Positions 1-6,797 of a DNA stretch of 8,081 nucleotides are shown here, piece by piece. The DNA comes from Opitutia bacterium UBA7397. Lineage in GTDB: Bacteria > Verrucomicrobiota > Verrucomicrobiia > Opitutales > UBA953. The DNA lies in contig DKND01000066.1 in the NCBI GenBank assembly GCA_002470605.1, positions 1 through 8,081 of the forward strand, read 5' to 3'. The notes beneath the pieces are model-generated. The model was not told where the DNA came from. It did no database searches and was given only the letters and a program-made list of their open reading frames with translations. The first letter of the stretch is position 1. The number at the start of each line of letters is the position of its first letter. The position numbers were made by a program, and so were the translations under genes.

Positions 1-1
1 C

Positions 2-577
2 CATGAGCCGCTCGCCCAAGGCTTGGCCTTCTTCCATGGCTCGTGGAAGTTCGCCGACGGGGCGATGCTCGGCGAACAGGTACCGACCGAAAAGCATACC
101 GCCACGATCAAGATTCTCACGGCGTTCGACCAGATCAAGGCGGAGTGGAAGATGAAGTTCCTCGATCCGAAGGAGAACTTCCTGTTCGTCTCCTGGCCGG
201 CCGATTCGGGCGCCCATGCGATGGATTTCACCTTCCTGCCCGACACCGGTAAGTTTGAGCTCATCCGGCCCGCCTTCAAGGATTTGAAGCGAGAGATTCT
301 TACCACGGGACAATTGAAAGATCTCACAAAAGATTGGCATGAAGTCGTCTGCATCCACGACGGCGCGAAGTTCACCCTCACGATCGACGGCGTGACCATC
401 TCAGCCTCCGACGAAGCGTTCAATCGCCCCATGGGTCCATTCTATCTCAATGGTGGCGGATTCAACGGCGCCCGTTATCTCGTCAAAGGCCTCAAGGTCA
501 CCGCACTGCCGGGCTCACCCCAGACCCGCACCTTCATCCCCCTCAAACCGGCAGCCCCAACGCCGAAGAGCAAGTAA
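2..577 (+). CDS. DUF1080/LamG-like secreted protein, 5'-truncated by window edge
   Basis: The reading frame is open from base 2 to the TAA at 575-577, so the N-terminus, including any signal peptide, lies outside the window. A TTG at 23 could be called as a start, but in-frame codons continue upstream (reading HEPLAQG), so the gene is partial. The visible part is about 191 residues. It looks like a concanavalin/LamG-type beta-sandwich of the DUF1080 kind: an early GSWKFADGAMLGEQ segment, alternating beta-strand patterns, a TIDGVTI strand and a final strand ending YLVKGLKVTALP, followed by a Pro/Lys-rich tail. DUF1080 proteins are typically extracytoplasmic and some are 3-keto-glycoside hydrolases; others are only carbohydrate-binding. 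I cannot assign catalytic residues here. It lies 44 bp upstream of a mutarotase-like gene on the same strand, so co-transcription is plausible. The family call is by pattern recognition and is moderately secure; the function is not established. Confidence 0.7.
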   Translation, partial: HEPLAQGLAFFHGSWKFADGAMLGEQVPTEKHTATIKILTAFDQIKAEWKMKFLDPKENFLFVSWPADSGAHAMDFTFLPDTGKFELIRPAFKDLKREILTTGQLKDLTKDWHEVVCIHDGAKFTLTIDGVTISASDEAFNRPMGPFYLNGGGFNGARYLVKGLKVTALPGSPQTRTFIPLKPAAPTPKSK

Positions 578-621
578 GCAGCGACTGGCATCGACCGCCC
601 ATTTAGAGCCCCCTTAGCCCC

Positions 622-1872
622 ATGACCCCACGCCCCAAGGCCTACCTACCCCTCACCCTACTCATGAATCTGTCCCTCATCGGAGCAACGACAGCAGGCA
701 ATGCGGCTGGCGAGCCAGAGCTGCGCGCCTTTCACGCTCAGCCCTGCTTCGTGGTCGCGACCAAAGAAGTCGAGCTGGCCATCACGCGGACCGGCGGGCA
801 CATGGCGCCGGTGACGTTTTACCGCGATTCGGAAAAGCCTGTGAAGCCCTACTACGTCAGCCCTTGGCAGGACGAAACCCCTTCAGCCATGCCTGCCCCA
901 GTGCTGATCTCCTTGCGCGGGGATTTCTTCTGCGTGCCTTTCGGTGGAAACAACGACGCGGTCGCGGGTGAAAAGCATCCACCGCACGGCGAGATTGTCG
1001 GTGATGCCTGGCATCACGTGAGCACCAAGAAGACCGGCGATGTCACGATACTCACGCTGGGCATTGAAACCAAAGTCCGGAAGGGACTCCTGACCAAAGA
1101 GCTCTCGCTCGTCGACGGTCAGAACGTGATTTACTCCCGCGACCTCATCGAAGGTTTCACGGGGAAGGTGCCGCTGGGTCACCATGCGATGCTGGCCATG
1201 CCGGAGAAAGAAGGCGCGGTCCGCATCGCGACCAGCGCCTTCAGCTTCGGGATGACGAATCCCGGGCTCTTCAGCGACCCGAAGCATCGCGAGTACCAAG
1301 CTTTGCAGCCCGGCGCCAAATGGACCGACCTCGCCAAAGTACCTTCCGCCTGGAAAGACGCCCCTAACGCCGACCTCACCCGCCTCCCCGGCACCTACGG
1401 CTACGCCGACCTCGTCCAGGTCGTCCACGAGCCATGGGCGAAGACGCACACCCCTGCATGGACGACGGCCACTTACGCCGAGGCTGGCTACGTCTGGTTC
1501 TCTCTGAAGGATCAAGACGTGCTCAACAGCGCAGTCTTCTGGATGGAATTCCACGGCCGCCACGGCCACCCGTGGAACGGACGCAATAACTGCCTTGGAC
1601 TCGAAGACGTCACCGCCTTTTTCGCCGACGGCCTCGCGCCTTCGATGAAAGAGAACGCCCTCACGAAAGAAGGCGTCGCAACCACCGTCGCACTGAGTGC
1701 CACCAAGCCGACCGCCGTGAACTACATTCAGGGCGTCATCAAGATCCCCGCCGGGTTTGAAAATGTGAAGACCCTTGAATTCGCCCCTGGACAGGTGACG
1801 TTCATCTCGACTACCGGCCAGCGTGTGACGACCCCCGTCCACCATGAATTCCTAAAGACTGGACAACTCTGA
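622..1872 (+). CDS. Secreted galactose-mutarotase-like (aldose-epimerase fold) protein
   Basis: This 416-residue protein starts at the ATG at 622. The next in-frame ATG (664) would remove the basic N-region of the leader, so I prefer 622. Residues 1 to about 29 (MTPRPK, then a hydrophobic run ending around GNAAG) look like a Sec signal peptide. The body is rich in beta-strands and has features expected of the galactose mutarotase-like superfamily: a His-rich segment with HPPHGE at 119-124, a second His pair at 187-188 (LGHHAML), and an acidic CLGLED segment with E328/D329. The last sits where mutarotases carry a catalytic Glu in a short strand motif. Mutarotases interconvert sugar anomers; many distant members are lyases, hydrolases or binding proteins. 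No SD is visible and the start follows CCCC directly. It is 15 bp upstream of the binding-protein gene, which suggests joint expression with the transporter. The fold assignment is tentative and the substrate is unknown. Confidence 0.6.
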   Translation: MTPRPKAYLPLTLLMNLSLIGATTAGNAAGEPELRAFHAQPCFVVATKEVELAITRTGGHMAPVTFYRDSEKPVKPYYVSPWQDETPSAMPAPVLISLRGDFFCVPFGGNNDAVAGEKHPPHGEIVGDAWHHVSTKKTGDVTILTLGIETKVRKGLLTKELSLVDGQNVIYSRDLIEGFTGKVPLGHHAMLAMPEKEGAVRIATSAFSFGMTNPGLFSDPKHREYQALQPGAKWTDLAKVPSAWKDAPNADLTRLPGTYGYADLVQVVHEPWAKTHTPAWTTATYAEAGYVWFSLKDQDVLNSAVFWMEFHGRHGHPWNGRNNCLGLEDVTAFFADGLAPSMKENALTKEGVATTVALSATKPTAVNYIQGVIKIPAGFENVKTLEFAPGQVTFISTTGQRVTTPVHHEFLKTGQL

Positions 1873-1887
1873 CCCCACCCCCACCCC

Positions 1888-2844
1888 ATGATTCGCTCCA
1901 TCCTTACGGTGCTTACCTGCGCTATCGCGTTGCTTTTCGGCTGCGGCAAGCCCGCCAACTCCGAGACCAAATCCAAGGGCACCATTGGCGTCTCGCTGCT
2001 CACGCTCGATAACCCATTCTTCAAAGTCATCGGCGATAACATCATCGCCGAAGGCAAGCGCCGCGGCTATGAGGTCATCGTCGTCAGCGCCGACAAGGAC
2101 GTGGCCAAACAAGGCAACCAAATCAAGGACTTCATCGTCAAGAAGGTGAGCGCCATCGTACTCAGCCCTTGCGAATCGCGTTCAATCGTCCCCGTCATCC
2201 AAGAAGCCAACGCCGCCGGGATCCCGGTCTTCACCGTAGACATTCCGTGCAATGAGCCCGGAGTGAAGATTGTGACGCAGATTGCGACGGATAATCTCGC
2301 GGGCGGCAAGGAAGCCGGCGTGGCAATGATAGAAGCGCTAGGCCAAGCCGGCGGCAAGGTCGCAGTCCTCCATTTCAAACAGGCCGAATCGTGCCGCCTG
2401 CGCGTGAAAGGCTTCTACGAGGTAATCAACGCTCACAACGCCAGCGGCAAGGCGAAGATCCAAGTCGTGGCTGAACTGGAAAATGGCGCCGGCAAGGACG
2501 TTGGCTACAAGGCGGCCGAAGATGCGTTGCAAGCGAACCCTGACCTCCGCGGCTTCTTCGCGGATTGCGATCCCGCTGCGCTCGGTGCCCGTGGGGCACT
2601 CGAAAAGGCGGGCAAGACCCAGCAGGTCGTAATCATCGGGTTCGACGGACAACCTGAGGCCAAACAGGCGATCAAGGACGGGAAGATCTACGCCGACCCG
2701 GTACAGTTCCCCGACAAGATGGGCATCCAGATCGTTGATGCGATCATCCGCCACTCCAAAGGAGAAACCCTCCCGGCGCAGATGCTCATCCCCACCAGCC
2801 TTTACCGTAAGGCGGACGGCTTGAAGGATTCCGAACTGAAATAA
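1888..2844 (+). CDS. Sugar ABC transporter substrate-binding lipoprotein (RbsB/Peripla_BP_4 family)
   Basis: This is the 318-residue ligand-binding component of the importer encoded downstream. The leader has R3, a hydrophobic stretch and a lipobox-like LFGC with C19 as the probable lipidated cysteine; F at -2 is slightly off consensus. The mature part shows the type I periplasmic-binding fold in order: DNPFFKVI (N42, F44, F45), a hinge-proximal LSPCESRSIVPVIQEAN, TVDIP with D118, ATDNLAGGK, an AVL strand and RLRVKGF, FADCDPAALGA, GFDGQPEA (D253) and DPVQFPD (Q273). Compared from memory with E. coli RbsB, the Asn/Phe/Phe, Asp and Gln sugar contacts are kept. The positions matching N64, R90 and N190 read S93, I119 and C227, so ribose is unlikely to be the ligand. 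Four cysteines besides C19 (95, 121, 169, 227) are unusual for this family. The start follows a G-free C-rich leader without SD. The gene lies 15 bp after the mutarotase-like gene and 91 bp before the dehydrogenase. Confidence 0.9.
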   Translation: MIRSILTVLTCAIALLFGCGKPANSETKSKGTIGVSLLTLDNPFFKVIGDNIIAEGKRRGYEVIVVSADKDVAKQGNQIKDFIVKKVSAIVLSPCESRSIVPVIQEANAAGIPVFTVDIPCNEPGVKIVTQIATDNLAGGKEAGVAMIEALGQAGGKVAVLHFKQAESCRLRVKGFYEVINAHNASGKAKIQVVAELENGAGKDVGYKAAEDALQANPDLRGFFADCDPAALGARGALEKAGKTQQVVIIGFDGQPEAKQAIKDGKIYADPVQFPDKMGIQIVDAIIRHSKGETLPAQMLIPTSLYRKADGLKDSELK

Positions 2845-2870
2845 CCTGCCCAGCCGCGAACCGGGCCAGC

Positions 2871-2884
2871 GTAACCTGGGTTAC
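2871..2884. promoter_or_regulatory. Perfect 6+6 inverted repeat upstream of the dehydrogenase gene
   Basis: GTAACC and GGTTAC are separated by two bases (TG) in the 91-bp gap between the binding-protein and AroE-like genes. A two-base loop makes an RNA hairpin possible only with a shortened stem (five pairs around CTGG), and no T-run follows, so a terminator is less likely than an operator. It sits about 20 bases before an AT-rich promoter-like stretch, where a dimeric repressor or activator could act. No regulator gene is in the window. It could also be chance. Confidence 0.35.
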
Positions 2885-2903
2885 GACTACCCTCCCCTTC
2901 GGC

Positions 2904-2930
2904 TTATCTATAAACTTAAAATACTTAATC
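2904..2930 (+). promoter_or_regulatory. AT-rich promoter-like stretch before the dehydrogenase gene
   Basis: This short stretch is strikingly AT-rich in a GC-rich window. It contains two sigma70-like -10 hexamers, TATAAA (2909-2914) and TAAAAT (2917-2922). I see no good -35 hexamer at the expected distance. If active, it would give a very short leader for the start at 2936 and let the dehydrogenase, ATPase and permease be expressed apart from the upstream genes. Low confidence, because -10-like sequences arise easily in AT-rich DNA. Confidence 0.3.
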
Positions 2931-2935
2931 TTCCT

Positions 2936-3787
2936 ATGGCTTCACAGAATTTCCTCCACGAACTCGTCGGCTCCATGTCGCAGGGGGCCGCCGGCAATCC
3001 CACGGTCGCGATGGTCGAGGCCGCCTTCGCCCATCACGGCCTGCACTGGCGCTACGTCAACATGGAGGTCATACCGGACGACCTGGGTGCCGCCGTACGT
3101 GGCGCCAAAGCGATGGGCTACCGGGGCTTCAATTGCAGCCTTCCCCATAAGGTCACCGTAATTCCCCACCTCGACGGCCTCGGTGAATCCGCTGCCGTAA
3201 TGGGTGCGGTTAATTGCGTAGTCCGCCGCGGCGACAAGCTCATCGGCGAAAATACCGACGGGAAAGGCTTCCTGAAATCGCTGGAAACTGCGATCAACCC
3301 CAAAGGCAAGTGCGTCGTCCTCTTCGGCGCAGGCGGCGCCGCCCGCGCCATCGCGGTCGAACTCGGCCTCGTCGGCACTAAGCGAATCACCATCGTCAAT
3401 CGTTCCGAGGCACGCGGTGCTGAACTCGTCACGCTCCTGCGAGAGAAACTTGAAATCGATGCCCAACTGGTCGTCTGGAAAGGCGATTATGCCGTGCCTG
3501 CGGAAACGGATATCGTCATCAATGGTACCTCCATCGGCCTCTACGACCCCGCCGCGCGTCTAGAGCTCGACTTGAATTCACTCCAACCAAACATGGTCGT
3601 GGCGGACGTGGTCTTTAATCCCGTCCGGACGCGCTTCATCACCGAAGCCGCCGCCCGCGGTTGTCGGGCCATTGACGGCCTCGGCATGCTGGTCAACCAA
3701 GGCATCGTCGGCGTGCAATACTGGACCGGCATCACCCCTGATGCCGCGGTGATGCGCAGGGCGCTCGAAGTCGCCATGGGGGTATGA
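2936..3787 (+). CDS. AroE-family (shikimate dehydrogenase-like) NAD(P)-dependent oxidoreductase
   Basis: At 283 residues it has the usual AroE length and both family domains. The N-terminal substrate domain has the conserved Lys in NCSLPHKV (K72) and the conserved Asp in ENTDGKG (D108), the catalytic pair of shikimate dehydrogenases. The Rossmann domain has GAGGAAR (131-137), then NRS (155-157) where NADP-dependent enzymes usually have NRT. It later shows INGTSIG and DGLGMLVNQG, with Q255 matching the C-terminal substrate-contact Gln. The N-terminal substrate loop is odd: instead of the usual HSxSP, which supplies two Ser contacts to the shikimate carboxylate, this protein has AGNPTVAM (19-26). 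I recall this GNPT variant from PVC-group homologues. The gene lies between the binding protein and the ATPase of one importer, and its TGA overlaps the ATPase ATG (ATGA). That context suggests a catabolic dehydrogenase acting on the imported compound, but a role in aromatic amino-acid synthesis is not excluded. Confidence 0.88.
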   Translation: MASQNFLHELVGSMSQGAAGNPTVAMVEAAFAHHGLHWRYVNMEVIPDDLGAAVRGAKAMGYRGFNCSLPHKVTVIPHLDGLGESAAVMGAVNCVVRRGDKLIGENTDGKGFLKSLETAINPKGKCVVLFGAGGAARAIAVELGLVGTKRITIVNRSEARGAELVTLLREKLEIDAQLVVWKGDYAVPAETDIVINGTSIGLYDPAARLELDLNSLQPNMVVADVVFNPVRTRFITEAAARGCRAIDGLGMLVNQGIVGVQYWTGITPDAAVMRRALEVAMGV

Positions 3788-5274
3788 GCGTAAGCGCGCC
3801 ACTCCTCACGATGCGGGGCATCGTGAAGTCGTTCCCCGGCGTGAAGGCATTACGCGGGGTGGATCTCACCTTGGGCACGGGTGAAGTAGTCGCACTCCTG
3901 GGCGAAAACGGGGCAGGCAAAAGCACGCTCATGAAAGTTCTCGGAGGGGCCCACCAGGCAGATGAAGGTACGATCACCATTGATGGTCAGGTGACACCTT
4001 TTTACTCACCGCAGGCTTCGCGCGAGGCAGGCGTAGCGGTCATCTACCAGGAATTCAACTTAGTCCCAGGCCTCACGGCCACCGAAAATATCTTTCTCGG
4101 GCAAGAGGTAACCAGGGCGGGCTTCGTCGCGCAGGCACAAGAACGTGAACGCGCCACTGCCCTCTTCCAACGGCTGGGGGTGGAGATCGACCTCGACCTC
4201 CCCTGCCGGCGACTCACCACGGCTCAGCAACAGCTGGTCGAAATCGCCAAGGCTCTCGCCTTTGATGCCCGCATCATTGTGATGGACGAGCCTAGTGCCG
4301 CCCTCACCTCCCATGAGGTGGAACGCCTCTTCGTCATCATCCGCGAGTTGAAGCGCCAGGGGATCGGCATTATCTACGTCAGCCACCGATTGGACGAGAT
4401 CTTCGCCATCACCGACCGCGTGCTCGTACTCCGCGATGGTCAGAACGTTGGCGAACGACCGACCGGCCAGATCACGCGCAACGAGATGATTGAGATGATG
4501 GTCGGCCGCGAACTGAAGGATGAATTCCCCGCCCGCACCCCCGCCCTCGGCCCGCCTCGACTGGAAGTCACGCACCTGACGCGCGGCCGCGCCGTCCGGG
4601 ACGTCTCGTTCAACGTCCGCCGCGGCGAAATCCTGGCCCTCACTGGCCTCGTTGGCGCCGGCCGTACAGAAACAGTCCGGCTGATCTTCGGAGCCGACCC
4701 TCGTGAATCCGGTGAAATCCGCCTCGATGGTAAACTGCTCGACATCAACTCCCCCCAGGACGCCATCCAAGCAGGACTCGGCCTACTGACCGAAGACCGC
4801 AAACTGCAAGGACTTGTATTGGGTCATTCCGTCCGAGAGAACTTTAGCCTGCCTAACCTCGAACGCCTCTCCCGCCGAGGCTTCGTGCAACTGACGCAGG
4901 AGCGCGAGGAATTCGCCGGCTATGTCAAACAGCTCACAATCAAGGTATCGAACCAGGAGCAACGTGCGGGGAATCTTTCCGGCGGAAACCAGCAGAAGGT
5001 CGTGCTGGCCAAATGGCTCGCCCGTAACTCCGAAGTCTTAATCTTCGACGAACCCACGCGCGGCATCGACGTCGGGGCGAAGTTTGAAATCTACTTGCTG
5101 ATGAACGCCCTCGTGGCGGCGGGTAAATCTATCGTAATGATTAGCTCCGAACTCCCCGAAGTGCTCGGCATGGCCGACCGCATCCTGGTCATGCACGAAG
5201 GCCGCGTAATGGGCGAAATCACTGATGTCCGCCACGCCACCCAGGAACAAGTCATGTCCCTCGCCCACGCCTAA
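3784..5274 (+). CDS. Sugar ABC transporter ATP-binding protein, double NBD (RbsA/MglA family)
   Basis: This 496-residue protein has two fused nucleotide-binding domains, the normal size and layout of monosaccharide-importer ATPases. NBD1 has Walker A GENGAGKST (40-48), a Q-loop in IYQEFNL, signature LTTAQQQ (144-150), Walker B VMDEPSAALTS (D168, E169) and an H-loop VSHR (H201). NBD2 has the Walker A variant GLVGAGRTE (288-296), with Arg in place of Lys as is typical for the second domain of this family. It also has a canonical LSGGNQQ signature (398-404) and Walker B IFDEPTRGID (D422, E423). The NBD1 signature has Thr where Ser is usual, a mild change. The start overlaps the dehydrogenase stop by 4 bp (ATGA), indicating translational coupling, and the permease begins 13 bp after the stop. 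It powers import through the cytoplasmic face of the permease at 5288-6604. Confidence 0.96.
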   Translation: MSVSAPLLTMRGIVKSFPGVKALRGVDLTLGTGEVVALLGENGAGKSTLMKVLGGAHQADEGTITIDGQVTPFYSPQASREAGVAVIYQEFNLVPGLTATENIFLGQEVTRAGFVAQAQERERATALFQRLGVEIDLDLPCRRLTTAQQQLVEIAKALAFDARIIVMDEPSAALTSHEVERLFVIIRELKRQGIGIIYVSHRLDEIFAITDRVLVLRDGQNVGERPTGQITRNEMIEMMVGRELKDEFPARTPALGPPRLEVTHLTRGRAVRDVSFNVRRGEILALTGLVGAGRTETVRLIFGADPRESGEIRLDGKLLDINSPQDAIQAGLGLLTEDRKLQGLVLGHSVRENFSLPNLERLSRRGFVQLTQEREEFAGYVKQLTIKVSNQEQRAGNLSGGNQQKVVLAKWLARNSEVLIFDEPTRGIDVGAKFEIYLLMNALVAAGKSIVMISSELPEVLGMADRILVMHEGRVMGEITDVRHATQEQVMSLAHA

Positions 5275-5287
5275 GCTTTTTGACCTT

Positions 5288-6604
5288 ATGAAACTCACCC
5301 GCCTTCTCACCGACTACGGCATGCTCATTGTGCTCGGTCTCCTGTGCGCCTTTTTCAGCGTAACGACCTACAGCGATCAGACCCCTAAAGGTGCGGCCGC
5401 CGCCAAACAGGTCGCCGACAGCATCGTTCAGCAATTCGGGCCGAAAGCCCGCGTGCTCATCGTCGCCAGTGAACAAGCCGATGACGCCGCTTTTGTGACA
5501 GGCATGACGAGCGACCTGAACGCCGCCGGCGCCCGCATCGCGGCCACCGTAAAAGGCGGACCCAAGGAGGCCCGCGACGCCCTGGTTAAAATCACCACGG
5601 ACGGCGGGAAGATCGATGCCATCGCCTGCACGCAAGTCACGGGGGCTTGGCTCGTTTTTGCCGATTTAAAGACTGACTTCCCAGCACTGGGAAATCCGCG
5701 TGTCATCATGCCGCCCAGCTATCGCTGGCCGAATTTCCTCAAGTCCGAGAACTTGATGAACATCGCTAACCAAATCGCCGTGATCGCCATCGTCGCCATC
5801 GGGATGACGATGGTCATCATCACCGGCGGCATCGACCTTTCGGTCGGCAGCCTCTTGGCATTGTCTGCGGTACTCGCGACGAGATTCATCCGCGATTACG
5901 CGGGCGGGCTGGAAGCCTCCATCGGCGGAATGCTGCTCGCCTGTATCGCGGCCATCATCGCCTGCGGGCTCGTGGGGGCGTTTTCGGGCGCCATGATTAC
6001 CCGGTTCACTATCCCACCCTTTATCGTCACCCTCGCCATGATGCTCGTGGGCAGTGGCCTTGCCTACACCCTCGCGAAAGGTGAGGCCATCTACCAGATT
6101 CCCGACTCCTTTGTCTGGCTCGGACGCGGAGCGGATGCCTTCAGCCTACCTAATGCGGTGGTCCTCATGATCGTACTCTACGCCCTGGCCCACGTGCTCA
6201 TGTCGCGAACTAAATTGGGGCGCTACCTTTATGCGGTCGGCGGCAACAGCGAGTCCGCCCGCCTTTCGGGTGTACCTGTAAAGCGCGTGCTCATGTTTGC
6301 TTACATCGCTAGCGGCCTGCTCGCCGGACTCGGTGGCGTCATCATGGCCTCGCAGCTCAAGAGTGGCTCAGCGACCTACGGCAATATGTATGAACTCTTC
6401 GTCATCGCCGCCGTCGTGGTGGGTGGCACAAGCCTCAGCGGCGGCGAAGGTAAGATGATTGGCACCCTAACGGGGGCCTTCACCATTGCGGTGATTCAAA
6501 ATGGCATGAACCTCACCAACGTCGAGAGCTACACCCAGAAGGTAGTCCTCGGTCTCGTGATTCTTGGGGCCGTACTCCTCGACAAGATCCGCCAGACCCG
6601 CTGA
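5288..6604 (+). CDS. RbsC-type sugar ABC permease with extra periplasmic domain
   Basis: I place the start at the ATG at 5288 (438 residues). An in-frame ATG at 5225 would overlap the ATPase by 50 bp and add 21 polar residues before the first membrane helix. TM1 is about residues 11-28. After it comes a soluble stretch of about 115 residues (29-145) absent from ordinary RbsC proteins (about 320 residues). The canonical permease core follows: a WPNFLKSENLMNIANQ lead-in, the helix and hallmark GMTMVIITGGIDLSVGS (172-188), further hydrophobic helices, the cytoplasmic coupling loop GGNSESARLSG (318-328), and a final VVVGGTSLSGGEG plus last helix ending in a basic tail. The inserted stretch has alternating helix/strand character (VADSIVQQFG, ARVLIVAS, MTSDLNAAGARI, KIDAIACTQVTGAW). 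It resembles one lobe of a type I periplasmic binding protein. The core assignment is secure; the role of the insert is inference. Confidence 0.93.
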   Translation: MKLTRLLTDYGMLIVLGLLCAFFSVTTYSDQTPKGAAAAKQVADSIVQQFGPKARVLIVASEQADDAAFVTGMTSDLNAAGARIAATVKGGPKEARDALVKITTDGGKIDAIACTQVTGAWLVFADLKTDFPALGNPRVIMPPSYRWPNFLKSENLMNIANQIAVIAIVAIGMTMVIITGGIDLSVGSLLALSAVLATRFIRDYAGGLEASIGGMLLACIAAIIACGLVGAFSGAMITRFTIPPFIVTLAMMLVGSGLAYTLAKGEAIYQIPDSFVWLGRGADAFSLPNAVVLMIVLYALAHVLMSRTKLGRYLYAVGGNSESARLSGVPVKRVLMFAYIASGLLAGLGGVIMASQLKSGSATYGNMYELFVIAAVVVGGTSLSGGEGKMIGTLTGAFTIAVIQNGMNLTNVESYTQKVVLGLVILGAVLLDKIRQTR

Positions 6605-6797
6605 CGGCATTCCCCGCCCGCAGTTAAGAAGTAAGGTCGCCACAGTCGACGGGGATCTGCTGACATAAACGAAGAACAAGGAACCAAGAACAACTAACCC
6701 TTAACCATTCCCTCATCTCCCCTCATTTATCTTTTCTTTCAAAGTATCGTCCGTCGCCCATCCTTTATCCCTCTATCATCTATCATCTTCCCACCCC
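6605..6797 (+). promoter_or_regulatory. 193-bp low-complexity gap and leader of the ThuA gene
   Basis: No gene is visible. A purine/A-rich run at 6671-6694 has near-repeated words (GAACAAG, GAACCAAG, AACAAC). It is followed by TAACCCTTAACC (6695-6706) and then a long pyrimidine-rich leader. That leader contains the tandem heptamer CTATCAT CTATCAT (6773-6786), and bases 6757-6797 carry no G at all before the ThuA ATG. A possible 6-bp pairing, TCCCCG (6611-6616) with CGGGGA (6650-6655), has a 33-base loop and no T-run, so I do not call a terminator after the permease. A promoter for the ThuA gene probably lies here, but no clear -35/-10 pair can be named. Confidence 0.45.

Noticed and set aside
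23..25. TTG at 23 as the true start of the first gene
   Set aside because: The frame is open to the window edge, the TTG has no leader signal, and starting there would leave a beta-sandwich domain without a signal peptide. The gene is better read as truncated.
883..1845. Long - strand open frame (320 codons) inside the mutarotase-like gene
   Set aside because: It lies wholly opposite a gene with a signal peptide and family-like motifs, and its translation is rich in Arg, Gly, Asp and Val without recognisable domains, as expected for the shadow of GC-rich coding DNA.
4060..4770. - strand open frame (236 codons) opposite the ATPase gene
   Set aside because: The ATPase is unambiguous across the whole stretch; the opposite frame is acidic/Gly-rich and featureless.
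5225..5287. Upstream in-frame start for the permease
   Set aside because: It would overlap the ATPase by 50 bp and add a polar, Pro/Lys-rich tail before TM1. The ATG at 5288, 13 bp after the ATPase stop, gives a natural N-terminus with a short basic segment before TM1.
6605..6660. Terminator after the permease gene
   Set aside because: The only pairing found (TCCCCG with CGGGGA) has a 33-base loop and no T-run.
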